Positions 1 through 9,292 are shown, numbered from the stretch's first letter. The stretch: 64,000 nucleotides of DNA from Xenorhabdus beddingii (GCF_002127545.1 NZ_MUBK01000007.1:62001-126000), one strand, 5' to 3'. The notes: generated by a model from the letters alone, not told the origin. A program made the numbers and translations.

Positions 1-320
1 GTTCGTTCAGGCTTGACGACTTGATCAACCGCAATACTGAATTGTCCCCGCCAACCATTGGCGACTTGCTGACATTGGTGCCGTGTGTGATTCATTTTTT
101 TGATAACAGATCGGGCTTCTTTAACAAAAACAGCCCCGGCCTCAGTTAAATCCACATCACGGTGACGGCGTTCAAATAAAGGTACCGCCAGCCATTCTTC
201 AAGCTGTTTTACCGTGTAGCTGATGGCAGAAGGCACACGATGAAGCTCTGATGCAGCAGCACTAAAACTTCCTGTTCTGGCAACAGCATCAACGACTTCC
301 AGAGAGTATTCAGACCACAT
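1..320 (-). CDS. punR: LysR-family regulator PunR, N-terminal part (cut by window edge)
   Basis: The reverse strand opens with ATG at 320 and stays open to the window edge, giving about 106 residues. It begins MWSEYSLEVVDAVARTGSFS and continues into a typical LysR helix-turn-helix (about residues 3-62, with SAISYTVKQLE as the recognition part). The effector domain lies outside the window. It is divergent from the downstream exporter gene, exactly as E. coli punR (ydhB) is from punC (ydhC). PunR is known there as the activator of punC. The assignment rests on the HTH sequence and this synteny; the truncation is only the window boundary. Confidence 0.85.
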   Translation of the reverse strand, partial: MWSEYSLEVVDAVARTGSFSAAASELHRVPSAISYTVKQLEEWLAVPLFERRHRDVDLTEAGAVFVKEARSVIKKMNHTRHQCQQVANGWRGQFSIAVDQVVKPER

Positions 321-442
321 AGATATTCCTTTCAATTTTTTTCACAGCATGGTGCAAATATTACCGTTTCACAAGTAAAAATCATGCCATATAGAATAAG
401 TCGGTATATTCTTATCAACTACCACTTCAAGTTATCAACACA
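321..442. promoter_or_regulatory. punR-punC divergent promoter region
   Basis: This 122-bp AT-rich spacer must hold both divergent promoters. It contains an interrupted inverted repeat, AGAATA (393-398) and TATTCT (407-412), centred about 40 bp before the punC start. That placement suits a LysR-type operator (inference). No strong Shine-Dalgarno precedes punC. Confidence 0.4.
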
Positions 443-1624
443 ATGGCAACAAATAAAAATTCAATTCCATTCATGTTTTATCTCGCCGGCCTGAGCATGC
501 TCGGTTATTTGGCCATCGATATGTATCTGCCCGCTTTCGATGCAATGAAAGCAGAATTAGGTACATCAGAAAATGCCATCAGTGCGAGTCTGAGCCTTTT
601 TCTTGCCGGTTTTGCCTTTGCCCAACTTTTATGGGGGCAATTGTCTGACCGCCTGGGCAGAAAACCTGTTCTTATTATCGGACTATCTCTGTTTTCCATT
701 AGCTGTTTAGGTATGCTCTGGATCACGGATGCCACCCAATTGCTGGTGCTGAGGTTTATTCAAGCCGTTGGTGTTTGTTCCGCTGCGGTTTCCTGGCAGG
801 CTTTGGTCGTCGATAGATATGATGCAGAACGTGCGAAACGTGTTTTTGCTATGATCATGCCTCTGGTCGCCCTTTCCCCTGCCCTAGCCCCTTTGTTAGG
901 CGCTTGGTTATTGATTCATGATGGTTGGAGGATCATTTTCCTGGTATTAATGGCAGTCACACTCTTACTATTGATCCCCACCTTCCGCCTGAGCAATAAA
1001 TGTAAGAATATCGAAGTATCCACCGATAAAAAGAAGGTTTCTTTCTTTACCTTACTGAATTCCCCTGTTTTTAGTGGAAATGTATTGATTTACGCTGCTT
1101 GCAGTGCGGGGTTCTTTGCTTGGTTAACGGGTTCACCAACGATTTTGAAGAATATGGGCTATGATCCTACCGACATTGGTCTGAGTTATATTCCTCAAAC
1201 GTTGGCATTCATGGTGGGTGGCTATGGTTGCCGTATCTTATTGGAAAAAGTGAAAAGTGAAACGGTATTCCCATTTTTGTTAGTGGGTTATGCGGTAAGC
1301 ATGATCAGCATTTATTTGATTTCCCTATTAAGTGAACCTTCATTTCTGGCCATTCTCATTCCTTTCTGTGTTATGGCTGCCATGAATGGTGCATCCTATC
1401 CCATTGCTGTGGCGAACGCCCTTTCTGTTTATCCTAAAGACAGTGGTAAGGCTGCTGCATTGCAAAATGCCCTTCAATTGGGCCTTTGTTTTATCGCGAG
1501 TATGGTTGTCTCGATATTTATGAAATATCCTCTCTTATCTACGACAACCGTTATGGCCCTTACCGTTGCTCCGATGGCGATAGGTTATTGGTTACAAAAG
1601 AAAAATACGGGAAATAATCCCTAA
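443..1624 (+). CDS. punC: Bcr/CflA-family purine ribonucleoside exporter PunC
   Basis: This 393-residue inner-membrane protein of the major facilitator superfamily (DHA1, 12 predicted transmembrane segments) is the expected length for PunC/YdhC. The DMYLPAF stretch near residue 26 and the loop 2-3 motif [11 protein letters not shown] (65-75) are typical of Bcr/CflA drug:H+ antiporters. The E. coli orthologue exports purine ribonucleosides and is activated by the divergently encoded PunR; that function is transferred by homology and the conserved gene pair. Bcr-type drug export cannot be excluded from sequence. The start at 443 lacks a good ribosome binding site but agrees with the family N-terminus. 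Confidence 0.9.
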   Translation: MATNKNSIPFMFYLAGLSMLGYLAIDMYLPAFDAMKAELGTSENAISASLSLFLAGFAFAQLLWGQLSDRLGRKPVLIIGLSLFSISCLGMLWITDATQLLVLRFIQAVGVCSAAVSWQALVVDRYDAERAKRVFAMIMPLVALSPALAPLLGAWLLIHDGWRIIFLVLMAVTLLLLIPTFRLSNKCKNIEVSTDKKKVSFFTLLNSPVFSGNVLIYAACSAGFFAWLTGSPTILKNMGYDPTDIGLSYIPQTLAFMVGGYGCRILLEKVKSETVFPFLLVGYAVSMISIYLISLLSEPSFLAILIPFCVMAAMNGASYPIAVANALSVYPKDSGKAAALQNALQLGLCFIASMVVSIFMKYPLLSTTTVMALTVAPMAIGYWLQKKNTGNNP

Positions 1625-1943
1625 ACCTAAGTTAAACAATTTCTTGAAAAAATAATAATTAAGAACATTATTATCTAAAGGTTACACTATTATGTGGCCT
1701 TTAGATGATTGTTTAAATACCATTTCACTCATATACTCCTACGTATCCATTATTCTAAAAAACTCGGAATTTGAGGTTTTCAGGACATTGAGGCCCTATT
1801 TAATTTCAGGATGGACAAGTAACATTATATTTTAATTTAATTTCTTTATCTTTTCCAAAATAAGATTCTATGGCTTTAACATAATAAAAATCAGCTACAA
1901 AAATAACACCTACAAATTCCATCACACAAATGTTGGAGAGTAT
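1625..1943. other. Intergenic region with a 9-bp palindrome (punC-cfa)
   Basis: This 319-bp AT-rich gap contains no credible gene. Its one clear structure is an inverted repeat, ATCTAAAGG (1673-1681) and CCTTTAGAT (1698-1706), 48 bp after punC. It may be the punC terminator, although no T-run follows on the plus strand; on the minus strand it is followed by an AT-rich tract. The rest is the cfa upstream region, ending in a GGAG Shine-Dalgarno at 1935-1938. Confidence 0.45.
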
Positions 1944-3095
1944 ATGAGTTCATCTTTCGTTGAAGGAAAAAAAACAATAACGGATTCTTGGCATAGGATC
2001 GCCTATGAATTGCTTCAGGAAGCTGATATTGACATCAATGGCAAGCGTCCTTTCGATATCCGCATTAAAAATCCCAATTTCTATAAGCGAGTATTGAAAG
2101 TAGGCTCCTTGGGGCTGGGTGAAAGTTATATGGATGGCTGGTGGGAGTGTGATCGCCTTGATATTTTCTTTTATAAAATATTACGGGCAGGTTTGGAACA
2201 TCGGATCCCCAAAAACACTAAAGATATTTTGCAGATAATTACCTCTCGTATCTTTAATTTACAATCCCCTAAACGCGCTTGGATTGTCGGTGAAGAACAT
2301 TATGATTTAGGTAATGACCTGTTTACCCGCATTCTTGATCCTCATATGCAATATTCTTGTGGTTACTGGAAAGATGCCAGTACTCTGGAGGAAGCTCAAT
2401 CCCATAAACTCCGCCTGATTTGCGAAAAACTACAACTGTCTCCAGGCATGACTGTATTGGATATCGGCTGTGGGTGGGGAGGATTGGCTGCCTATGCAGC
2501 AGAAAATTACGGTGTTTCTGTCACTGGAGTGACAATCTCAGCCGAACAACAAAAATATGCTCAGGAGCGCTGTAAAGATCTGGATGTAAAAATCATCCTT
2601 GAAGATTACCGGAACCTTAACCTCCAGTTTGACCGCATTGTTTCCGTCGGCATGTTCGAGCATGTTGGTCCTAAAAATTATGATAACTATTTCCATATAG
2701 TGAAAAAGAACTTGAAGCCTGATGGCCTGTTCCTTCTCCATACCATCGGTTCTAATATTGATAAATCGGGTGCCGATGCCTGGATCTCCAAATATATCTT
2801 CCCCAATGGCTGCCTGCCATCGATTTCAAAGATTGCTAAAGCGACGAATGGAAAATTTGTCATGGAAGATTGGCACAACTTCGGGGCAGATTATGATCTG
2901 ACACTGATGGAATGGTATAAGCGTTTTACTGCAAGCTGGCATGAAATAGAGCATAACTATAGTCCACGCTTCAAACGGATGTTCAGCTATTACTTAAATG
3001 CCTGTGCCGGCGCATTTCGTGCAAGAGATATTCAACTCTGGCAAATCGTATTTAGCCCGCAAGGCATTGAAAACGGATTGCGAGTACCAAGATAA
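1944..3095 (+). CDS. cfa: Cyclopropane-fatty-acyl-phospholipid synthase
   Basis: 383 residues, matching the E. coli Cfa length. The enzyme transfers a methylene group from S-adenosylmethionine onto cis double bonds of membrane phospholipid acyl chains, protecting against acid and stationary-phase stress. Visible features are the substrate-binding MQYSCGYW around Cys139, the SAM-binding glycine motif VLDIGCGWGG (171-180), and MFEHVG (238-243), which contains the residues that bind bicarbonate in known Cfa structures. The start is supported by GGAGAG eight bases upstream. It sits between punC and ribE as in E. coli. RpoS control is usual for the family; I could not identify the promoter confidently. 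Confidence 0.96.
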   Translation: MSSSFVEGKKTITDSWHRIAYELLQEADIDINGKRPFDIRIKNPNFYKRVLKVGSLGLGESYMDGWWECDRLDIFFYKILRAGLEHRIPKNTKDILQIITSRIFNLQSPKRAWIVGEEHYDLGNDLFTRILDPHMQYSCGYWKDASTLEEAQSHKLRLICEKLQLSPGMTVLDIGCGWGGLAAYAAENYGVSVTGVTISAEQQKYAQERCKDLDVKIILEDYRNLNLQFDRIVSVGMFEHVGPKNYDNYFHIVKKNLKPDGLFLLHTIGSNIDKSGADAWISKYIFPNGCLPSISKIAKATNGKFVMEDWHNFGADYDLTLMEWYKRFTASWHEIEHNYSPRFKRMFSYYLNACAGAFRARDIQLWQIVFSPQGIENGLRVPR

Positions 3096-3121
3096 GAAAT
3101 ACTTGATAGATAAGGTTCCAA

Positions 3122-3149
3122 AAGCTACAGAAGTTATATTCTGTAGCTT
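3122..3149. terminator. Stem-loop between convergent cfa and ribE
   Basis: A perfect 11-bp inverted repeat, AAGCTACAGAA (3122-3132) and TTCTGTAGCTT (3139-3149), with a 6-nt loop lies in the short gap between the convergent ends of cfa and ribE. It probably terminates cfa and perhaps both genes. No long T-run follows, so efficiency is uncertain. Confidence 0.6.
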
Positions 3150-3205
3150 CCATGTTCTATTGAGGGATTTACTGTAAAAAGGGTTATCACAACTCAGTGA
3201 TATAT

Positions 3206-3850
3206 TTACTCTTCTTCAACCTGTGACAACAATCGTTCCTGCTCTTTCTGAGCCATCACCCGTTCTACGGTATCGACGATTGCCTGAGTTTGCGAGTCAA
3301 TCTCAATATTGACCTTTTGACCAAGGCGTTTTTTACCCAAGGTTGTGCGTTCCAGTGTTTCTGGGATTAAATGAACACAGAAACGGTTATTCACAACGTC
3401 CCCTATGGTCAGGCTAATCCCATCAATGCCAATAAAACCTTTATGCAGGATATATTTCATCAATTGTTTATCGTGGAGCCGAAACCAGATTTCATGGTTA
3501 TTTTCTGAAGTGAAGATCTTAGCAATCTCCGCTGTTGTAATAACATGACCAGACATCAGATGCCCACCGATTTCATCACCAAATTTAGCCGCCCTTTCCA
3601 GATTGACTAAATCGCCAATGTTAAGCTCACCAAGGTTGGTCAAGCGCAGTGTTTCTTTCATTAAATCAAAGCTAATTAAATCACCTTCGATCTTCGTTAC
3701 AGTCAAACAACAGCCATTATGGGAAACAGAAGCTCCCGTTTCAATTCCGGGTAACAATTCAGCCGGGAACTGGACAACATGGGTCCGAAAATGTATTTTC
3801 TCATCAATGGCAACGACTGCCGCTTTTCCCTGAACGATACCTGTAAACAT
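3206..3850 (-). CDS. ribE: Riboflavin synthase alpha subunit
   Basis: Riboflavin synthase dismutates two molecules of 6,7-dimethyl-8-ribityllumazine into riboflavin. The 214-residue protein has the two tandem lumazine-binding barrels: the N-terminal one starting MFTGIVQG with the VSHNGCCLTV substrate loop, the second with GFIGIDGISLTIG. I chose ATG at 3850, giving the universal MFTGIV start and a good AAGAGG Shine-Dalgarno, rather than an in-frame codon 18 bases upstream that would add six residues. It is called ribC in older E. coli nomenclature. It converges on cfa and is divergent from mdtK. No FMN riboswitch is visible upstream. Confidence 0.96.
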   Translation of the reverse strand: MFTGIVQGKAAVVAIDEKIHFRTHVVQFPAELLPGIETGASVSHNGCCLTVTKIEGDLISFDLMKETLRLTNLGELNIGDLVNLERAAKFGDEIGGHLMSGHVITTAEIAKIFTSENNHEIWFRLHDKQLMKYILHKGFIGIDGISLTIGDVVNNRFCVHLIPETLERTTLGKKRLGQKVNIEIDSQTQAIVDTVERVMAQKEQERLLSQVEEE

Positions 3851-4107
3851 GGGAACCTCTTTAATCATCTTACATAGCAGATTAGTTTAACCTACTCATC
3901 ATCTTTAAACACGAGTTCGGTTGAGTGTAGTTTTAGTTGAATATAGTTTCAATTATTGAGTATAAACTTAGTACAACGATTGGCTTTAATAAAATAAGTC
4001 CTATACAATAAACGGCTTATAAACGATATATTTTCCACTAACATCGTTTGCTCGCAGAAATATTCCGTGTTTTTCTACTTAATTTTCAATCAAAAAAGGT
4101 GTAGTAC

Positions 4108-5481
4108 GTGCAGAAGTATTTAAATGAAGCGCGTAGTTTGCTCGCTCTGGGGATCCCCGTCATCATCGCACAGTTTTCACAAACGGCGATGGGTTTTGTC
4201 GATACAGTCATGGCAGGTAAAGCCGGGGCTATTGAAATGTCTGCGGTTGCCGTTGGCACATCAATTTGGCTGCCAACTATTCTGTTTGGTCAAGGCTTAT
4301 TGCTCGCTTTAACCCCCATCGTGGCACACATGAATGGTTCCGGCCAAAGAAAAAATGTCGCGTCTCAGATCCAACAAGGATTCTGGCTTGCAACTTTCCT
4401 TTCTATCTTGATCATCGCGGTATTGTATAACAGCCAATATATTATAGCAGCGCAGCATAACGTCGATCCTGTCTTGGCACAAAAAGCCACGGATTTTATC
4501 CATGCCATTATGTGGGGAGCGCCTGGTTACTTGTTTTATCAGGTATTGCGTGGCCAATGTGAAGGATTGTCGAAGACCAAACCGGCAATGATAATCGGCA
4601 TTGCCGGGTTATTGGTTAATATTCCCGTCAATTATATTTTCATTTACGGCAAATTTGGGGCACCAGAATTGGGCGGTGTGGGTTGTGGTGTCGCAACAGC
4701 AACGGTTTACTGGGTCATGTTTTTGCTACTGCTTGCCTATATAAAATATTCGCCTTCTCAAAAAGATATTCAGACATTTAGCCATTTTTCAGGCCCGCAA
4801 TGGCATACCCAAAAACGGATTACCCTGCTTGGTTTACCCATTGCATTGGCAATGTTCTTTGAGGTGACACTTTTTGCCGTTGTTTCATTGCTGGTTTCCC
4901 CGCTTGGCGTCGTTGCCGTTGCCGGGCATCAGATATCCCTCAACTTCAGTTCCATGATGTTTATGTTTCCGCTGTCCCTTGGCATCGCCGCAACCATTCG
5001 CGTGGGTTATAACCTTGGACAGAAGTCAACTGAAGGCGCCAAAATAGCCGCTTATACCAGCCTTATTGTCGGCTTGATCACGGCCTGTCTGACCGCTACT
5101 TTCACGATACTGTTCAGCGAACGAATTGCATTCATGTACAACGATAACCCTGAAGTTGTCATGCTAGCCTCCCATTTGATGCTGTTTGCGGCCATTTATC
5201 AACTTTCCGATGCCGTGCAGGTCATTGGGTCAGGCGTACTGCGTGGGTATAAAGATACCCGTTCAATTTTCTTTATTACCTTTATTGCTTATTGGCTCTT
5301 AGGGCTGCCTAGCGGATATGTTCTGGCGCTGACTGATTATGTTACTGAACCGATGGGGCCACAGGGCTTCTGGATCGGGTTCATTATTGGTTTGACCGCA
5401 GCGGCACTTATGATGGGTTACCGAATTCTGTGGACACAAAAACAGTCTGCCCACGCTGTTCTGAAACGTTCTGCCCGTTAA
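4108..5481 (+). CDS. mdtK: MATE-family multidrug/Na+ antiporter MdtK (NorM)
   Basis: 457 residues with twelve predicted membrane helices in two similar halves, as expected for the NorM branch of MATE transporters. The N-terminus, [18 protein letters not shown], matches E. coli MdtK and uses a GTG start at 4108, preceded by AAAAAGG about eight bases upstream. NorM pumps export cationic drugs and fluoroquinolones using a sodium or proton gradient. Position between ribE and the tRNA-Val pair is conserved from E. coli. Substrates in this organism are unknown. Confidence 0.95.
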   Translation: MQKYLNEARSLLALGIPVIIAQFSQTAMGFVDTVMAGKAGAIEMSAVAVGTSIWLPTILFGQGLLLALTPIVAHMNGSGQRKNVASQIQQGFWLATFLSILIIAVLYNSQYIIAAQHNVDPVLAQKATDFIHAIMWGAPGYLFYQVLRGQCEGLSKTKPAMIIGIAGLLVNIPVNYIFIYGKFGAPELGGVGCGVATATVYWVMFLLLLAYIKYSPSQKDIQTFSHFSGPQWHTQKRITLLGLPIALAMFFEVTLFAVVSLLVSPLGVVAVAGHQISLNFSSMMFMFPLSLGIAATIRVGYNLGQKSTEGAKIAAYTSLIVGLITACLTATFTILFSERIAFMYNDNPEVVMLASHLMLFAAIYQLSDAVQVIGSGVLRGYKDTRSIFFITFIAYWLLGLPSGYVLALTDYVTEPMGPQGFWIGFIIGLTAAALMMGYRILWTQKQSAHAVLKRSAR

Positions 5482-5577
5482 TTTAGCGCATTAACTTATC
5501 AACCCAAGGGAAAAGCTGCAAATTCACGCTAAAAGATGTAAATACGAGCGGTTGAACAAGAATTTGTGTTTTTTCCC

Positions 5578-5606
5578 TTGCCAGAAAGTTCTGTGCCCGT
5601 TAATAT
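5578..5606 (+). promoter_or_regulatory. Probable promoter of the tRNA-Val pair
   Basis: TTGCCA (5578-5583) and TAATAT (5601-5606) are separated by exactly 17 bp and followed by a C-rich discriminator (TCGTCCCCG), the arrangement typical of stringently controlled stable-RNA promoters. Transcription would start near 5613, about 27 bases before the first tRNA. Confidence 0.6.
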
Positions 5607-5639
5607 TCGTCCCCGTTGTCAGCCACGGTAATTTAGATT

Positions 5640-5716
5640 GCGTCCGTAGCTCAGTTGGTTAGAGCACCACCTTGACATGGTGGGGGTCGGTGGTTCGAGT
5701 CCACTCGGACGCACCA
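5640..5716 (+). tRNA. valV: tRNA-Val (GAC), copy 1
   Basis: A 77-nt cloverleaf with acceptor GCGTCCG pairing CGGACGC, D-arm GCTCAGTTGGTTAGAGC, anticodon stem CCACC/GGTGG around loop TTGACAT (anticodon GAC), and T-arm GGTTCGAGTCC. The CCA end is encoded. It decodes GUC/GUU valine codons. The position between mdtK and pykF matches E. coli valV-valW. Confidence 0.98.
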
Positions 5717-5749
5717 AATATCAGGCTAAGACAACAAAGAATTTTATGT

Positions 5750-5826
5750 GCGTCCGTAGCTCAGTTGGTTAGAGCACCACCTTGACATGGTGGGGGTCGG
5801 TGGTTCGAGTCCACTCGGACGCACCA
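5750..5826 (+). tRNA. valW: tRNA-Val (GAC), copy 2
   Basis: Identical over all 77 nt to the tRNA at 5640-5716, separated from it by 33 bp and almost certainly in one transcript. Acceptor, anticodon (GAC) and encoded CCA are all intact. Confidence 0.98.
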
Positions 5827-6036
5827 TATAGCATTCAATCTTTCGTTAAAGTCATTTCTTTTACCCCCTGTTTTTTTATTGGCTTTTCCCGCTGGATCTC
5901 CCTGTAAGCGCCATCTCAGTGGTCCAATTGTTCTCCAATCTGTCATAGCCACTAAAAATTCAATTGCACGCTGTTTGCGCAATAACTCTCTGATTTCTTT
6001 AACATGAGTCAGCTTATTTTTCCCCTTCCGTATATA
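5827..6036 (-). pseudogene. Unidentified ORF fragment abutting tRNA-Val
   Basis: On the minus strand a reading frame is open from just after a TAG near 6040 and runs into the 3' half of the second tRNA. Outside the tRNA its roughly 65 codons look protein-like, with stretches such as KEIRELLRKQRAIEFL and TDWRTIGPLRWRLQ. It lacks an ATG at a sensible place, and its C-terminal end is just tRNA sequence read backwards. I do not recognise the family. It could be a remnant of a gene joined to the tRNA by past integration, or chance. The rest of the 5827-6060 gap shows nothing else. Confidence 0.25.
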
Positions 6037-6062
6037 AATCTATTCAAGAACCGTTTTTTTGA

Positions 6063-6091
6063 TTCATTTCACAGAAATTAGTCTCTATAAT
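6063..6091 (+). promoter_or_regulatory. pykF promoter
   Basis: A consensus TATAAT (6086-6091) with a weak TTCATT (6063-6068) 17 bp upstream. Transcription would begin near 6098, leaving a leader of about 260 nt before pykF. Confidence 0.55.
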
Positions 6092-6106
6092 ACGCCTCTG
6101 TCATAT

Positions 6107-6123
6107 GTTGAATGGTTTCAGCC
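6107..6123. promoter_or_regulatory. Cra (FruR)-like operator of pykF
   Basis: TGAATGGTTTCA (6108-6119) differs from the Cra consensus TGAAWCGNTTCA at one position and sits just downstream of the predicted start site. That is a repressing position. Cra repression of pykF is established in E. coli. Confidence 0.55.
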
Positions 6124-6226
6124 AATTGATTTACCGAATTCAAAAAAAATTACCGATGATTAATCGAACCCAGTCCGCATGTCTGAGCGTGCCTGACTTC
6201 ACACTAAAAAACCATTTGACGCTTTC

Positions 6227-6261
6227 TGCTATCCGTTTTCCATTGCTATCCGTTTTCCATT
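6227..6261 (+). repeat. 17-bp tandem duplication in the pykF leader
   Basis: TGCTATCCGTTTTCCATT occurs at 6227-6244 and again at 6244-6261, a perfect duplication with a 17-bp period lying within the predicted 5' untranslated region of pykF. No function is apparent. Confidence 0.9.
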
Positions 6262-6357
6262 ATGTTGCGCAACTTACAATACCGGATAATGTTGGCATCA
6301 ATGTCAATGGTTGGCGATTCACTCTTTTAATCCATTAAAACCAGTAGATAGATTGTC

Positions 6358-7767
6358 ATGAAAAAAACCAAAATTGTTTGTACTATCGGGCCGAAAACAG
6401 AATCCGAAGAAAAATTGACCGAACTGCTCAATGCAGGCATGAACGTAATGCGCCTGAATTTTTCTCACGGTGACTACGAAGAGCATGGTCAGCGTATTAA
6501 AAATATTCGCGCAGTTACCGCGAAAACTGGCAAAAAAGCAGCAATCCTACTGGATACTAAAGGTCCTGAAATTCGCACTATGAAACTGGAAGGAGGCAAT
6601 GATGTTTCCCTCACCGCTGGTCAGACTTTCACCTTTACGACCGATCAATCCGTCATCGGTAATCAAGATCGTGTAGCGGTAACTTATGCTGGGCTGCCGG
6701 CAGATTTGAAACCGGGTAATACCGTATTGGTTGATGATGGTTTGATCGCCATGACCGTCAAAAGCGCCACTGAGACTGAAGTGACCTGTGAGGTATTGAA
6801 CAACGGTGATCTGGGCGAAAACAAAGGCGTTAACCTGCCGAATGTTTCCATCAACCTCCCTGCCTTGGCAGAAAAAGATAAACAAGACCTCATATTTGGT
6901 TGTGAGCAAGGTGTGGATTTTGTCGCAGCTTCTTTTATCCGTAAGCGTTCCGATGTCCTGGAGATCCGTGAGCACCTGAAAGCCCACGGTGGCGAGCATA
7001 TCCAAATCATTTCTAAAATTGAAAACCAAGAAGGTTTGAATAACTTCGATGAAATTCTCGCGGTTTCAGACGGTATCATGGTTGCTCGCGGTGATTTGGG
7101 TGTTGAGATCCCGGTAGAAGAAGTTATCTTCGCGCAAAAAATGATGATCGAAAAATGTAATACCGCCCGTAAAGTTGTTATCACCGCAACTCAAATGCTG
7201 GATTCCATGATCAAAAACCCACGCCCTACCCGCGCAGAAGCTGGCGACGTTGCCAACGCGATTCTGGATGGCACCGATGCCGTCATGCTTTCCGGTGAAA
7301 GTGCTAAAGGGAAATATCCGGTAGAGGCGGTGTCCATCATGGCAACTATCTGTGAACGCACAGACCGTGTCATGAGCAGCCGCATTGAAAATACCAAGAC
7401 CCAGAAACTGCGCGTGACCGAAGCGGTCAGCCGTGGGGCTGTTGAAATTGCAGAGAAACTGGCAGCACCGTTGATCATCGTGGCTACCTACGGAGGTAAA
7501 TCAGCAAGATCTATCCGCAAATATTTCCCTAATGCGCCGATCCTCGCTTTGACGACCAATGAAATCACCGCGCGTCAATTGCTGCTGGTCAAGGGTGTTT
7601 CCACTCAGATTGTAAAAGAGATCGCTTCTACTGATGATTTTTACCGTATTGGTAAAGAAGCGGCTTTGGCGACGGGTGTGGCACATGAAGGCGATATCGT
7701 CGTCATGGTATCCGGCGCGCTCGTCCCAAGTGGCACAACAAACACCTCCTCTGTTCACGTGCTTTAA
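6358..7767 (+). CDS. pykF: Pyruvate kinase I
   Basis: This 469-residue enzyme, the length of E. coli PykF (470), catalyses the last step of glycolysis: phosphoenolpyruvate plus ADP to pyruvate plus ATP. The N-terminus [14 protein letters not shown], the [11 protein letters not shown] active-site strand, the pyruvate-kinase signature [10 protein letters not shown] with its catalytic lysine, and the ARGDLGVE metal-binding loop are all present. A typical C-terminal allosteric domain follows. Its Cra-like operator opposes the Cra-like site upstream of ppsA (17260-17271), so glycolytic and gluconeogenic genes in this window are probably switched reciprocally. The spacing between tRNA-Val and lpp is syntenic with E. 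coli. Confidence 0.98.
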   Translation: MKKTKIVCTIGPKTESEEKLTELLNAGMNVMRLNFSHGDYEEHGQRIKNIRAVTAKTGKKAAILLDTKGPEIRTMKLEGGNDVSLTAGQTFTFTTDQSVIGNQDRVAVTYAGLPADLKPGNTVLVDDGLIAMTVKSATETEVTCEVLNNGDLGENKGVNLPNVSINLPALAEKDKQDLIFGCEQGVDFVAASFIRKRSDVLEIREHLKAHGGEHIQIISKIENQEGLNNFDEILAVSDGIMVARGDLGVEIPVEEVIFAQKMMIEKCNTARKVVITATQMLDSMIKNPRPTRAEAGDVANAILDGTDAVMLSGESAKGKYPVEAVSIMATICERTDRVMSSRIENTKTQKLRVTEAVSRGAVEIAEKLAAPLIIVATYGGKSARSIRKYFPNAPILALTTNEITARQLLLVKGVSTQIVKEIASTDDFYRIGKEAALATGVAHEGDIVVMVSGALVPSGTTNTSSVHVL

Positions 7768-7839
7768 GATTTAAGGGCGTTGAAGAACAGTCTTATTTTA
7801 AGATAAAGAACGTCGGTTTTTCTTCGTAGAAAAAATTTA

Positions 7840-7876
7840 TTCTCTTTATAAAATAGTTTGTGTAATACTTAGATGG
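7840..7876 (+). promoter_or_regulatory. lpp promoter
   Basis: The region before lpp is strikingly like the E. coli lpp promoter: an AT-rich upstream tract, TTGTGTAATACTT with -10 TAATACT (7863-7869), a probable start at G7876, and a leader containing GGAGATTAACT and TCTAGAGGGTATT. It is expected to be strong and constitutive. Confidence 0.8.
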
Positions 7877-7912
7877 CTACTTGGAGATTAACTTAATCTA
7901 GAGGGTATTGTA

Positions 7913-8149
7913 ATGAATCGTACTAAAGTTGTACTTGGTGCAGTAATTCTGGCTTCTACTCTGTTGGCAGGTTGTTCAAGCGCAACTAAGGTCGAGCAGC
8001 TCGCTTCTCAGGTTCAAACTCTCGGCTCTAAAGTTGACCAGTTGAGCAATGACCTTAGTTCTATTCGTTCTGATGTACAATCAGCTAAAGACGAAGCGGC
8101 TCGTGCGAATCAACGCCTTAATAACCAAGTTCGTTCATACAAGAAATAA
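7913..8149 (+). CDS. lpp: Major outer membrane (Braun) lipoprotein
   Basis: 78 residues, the canonical Lpp size. The signal peptide ends in the lipobox LLAGC, so Cys21 becomes the lipidated N-terminus. The mature part is a heptad-repeat helix that forms the trimeric coiled coil, and the C-terminal Lys78 is the residue that L,D-transpeptidases attach to peptidoglycan. The end VRSYKK differs from TKYRK in E. coli but keeps the terminal lysine. An L,D-transpeptidase gene lies immediately downstream on the opposite strand. Confidence 0.98.
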   Translation: MNRTKVVLGAVILASTLLAGCSSATKVEQLASQVQTLGSKVDQLSNDLSSIRSDVQSAKDEAARANQRLNNQVRSYKK

Positions 8150-8167
8150 GATTGTAACAAAATACCA

Positions 8168-8195
8168 AAATGGCGTACCACCGTGTACGCCATTT
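8168..8195. terminator. lpp terminator
   Basis: An 11-bp perfect stem, AAATGGCGTAC (8168-8178) and GTACGCCATTT (8185-8195), with a 6-nt loop lies 19 bp after the lpp stop codon. It sits between convergent lpp and ldtE and may serve both. Confidence 0.85.
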
Positions 8196-8227
8196 CTATT
8201 TCTGACCTTCCTACCGTTCACGTTGAC

Positions 8228-9292
8228 TCAGGTCTCAGGCTGATAAATTGGCCCCGGTTGATGCAATGCAGGGAATTTAGCCGGTTTGAGTTCAGGAGTC
8301 GTTTCCCCACCCTTTTCAATCGGCCTTGACGTTACCAAATCTTCTTGACTATTTGGCACCTGACCCATATTCACCTGTACCGGCATTCCCGAACGACGGA
8401 TTATCGCTTGGTTAACCAGCATTTCGTCTGTTTCACGATTAGCAATGAACTCCACCAATCCTTCAGAACGCAGAATGGGTAAAGTTTGTGGATCATCGGT
8501 CTCTTGCTTAGAAAGTGGCTGATGAACCTCCACATAACGTTTACCATCAGGCTCCACAGCATACTTTACCGGTTCATTAATGATCTGGACCCGTGTTCCC
8601 CGTGGAACAGTGTGAAATAAGTGTTCAATATCATCGGGTCTCAAGCGGATACATCCCGAACTGACGCGCATCCCAATACCAAAATTCGCATTTGTCCCGT
8701 GGATCAGATATTCGCCACGTCCGGCCGCCAACCGTAAGGCAAAATCCCCCATTGGATTGTCCGGGCCGGCAGGGACTACCGTAGGTAAAATAATCCCCCG
8801 GCTTGCATAGTCCTTGCGGATATTGGTGGTCGGTGTCCATGTCGGGTGTTTGATCAATTGACTGACTGATGTGGTCATGGTTGGCGTATTACGTCCAAGC
8901 TGGCCTATACCGATAGGATAGACGATGACATGGTTTGTTCCATCGGGGAAATAATAGAGCTTCAATTCAGCCAGATTGATGATAATACCTTGGCGAGATG
9001 TATCCGGAAGCAGCATCTGTGATGGAATGATAAGTTCAGTACCCGCTTTCGGTAGATACGGATCGACACCAGGATTCGCTTCCAGCATCGCCAGTAAACC
9101 GATTTGGTATTTGGCGGCAATGGATTCCAGTGGAAGACCATCATCGGATACAACATAAGTCGAATTTTCACCGATCAGACGACTATTAGCAGGAGGCAAT
9201 GTGTATTCGATAGCATGGGCAATATTAGCCAGTCCACTCAACAATAACATGCCAATCAAGAACATGCCGATAAAAGTTAAGAATCTCTTCAT
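8228..9292 (-). CDS. ldtE: L,D-transpeptidase LdtE-like (YkuD domain)
   Basis: A periplasmic enzyme acting on peptidoglycan. The 354 residues comprise a signal peptide (1-27), a LysM peptidoglycan-binding domain (about 44-90), and a YkuD catalytic domain (about 101-238) with HGT (198-200) and the active-site SSGCIR (211-216, nucleophile Cys214). The Pro-rich C-terminal tail is slightly longer than in E. coli YnhG/LdtE (334). LdtE makes meso-DAP to meso-DAP 3-3 crosslinks; ErfK/YbiS/YcfS paralogues instead anchor Lpp. The next-to-lpp position is that of ldtE. The paralogues are similar, so an Lpp-anchoring role cannot be ruled out. Confidence 0.9.
   Translation of the reverse strand: MKRFLTFIGMFLIGMLLLSGLANIAHAIEYTLPPANSRLIGENSTYVVSDDGLPLESIAAKYQIGLLAMLEANPGVDPYLPKAGTELIIPSQMLLPDTSRQGIIINLAELKLYYFPDGTNHVIVYPIGIGQLGRNTPTMTTSVSQLIKHPTWTPTTNIRKDYASRGIILPTVVPAGPDNPMGDFALRLAAGRGEYLIHGTNANFGIGMRVSSGCIRLRPDDIEHLFHTVPRGTRVQIINEPVKYAVEPDGKRYVEVHQPLSKQETDDPQTLPILRSEGLVEFIANRETDEMLVNQAIIRRSGMPVQVNMGQVPNSQEDLVTSRPIEKGGETTPELKPAKFPALHQPGPIYQPET

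Noticed and set aside
5717..5826. ORF tail reading CVRVDSNHRPP on the minus strand
   Set aside because: This is the complement of tRNA-Val, a well-known source of false protein annotations.
6105..6338. 77-residue ORF in the pykF leader
   Set aside because: It overlaps the Cra-like site and the 17-bp duplication, has no recognisable domain or Shine-Dalgarno, and lies in the predicted untranslated region.
6547..7184. Two long antisense ORFs (160 and 166 residues) within pykF
   Set aside because: Shadows of a highly conserved gene; no start signals or domain features.
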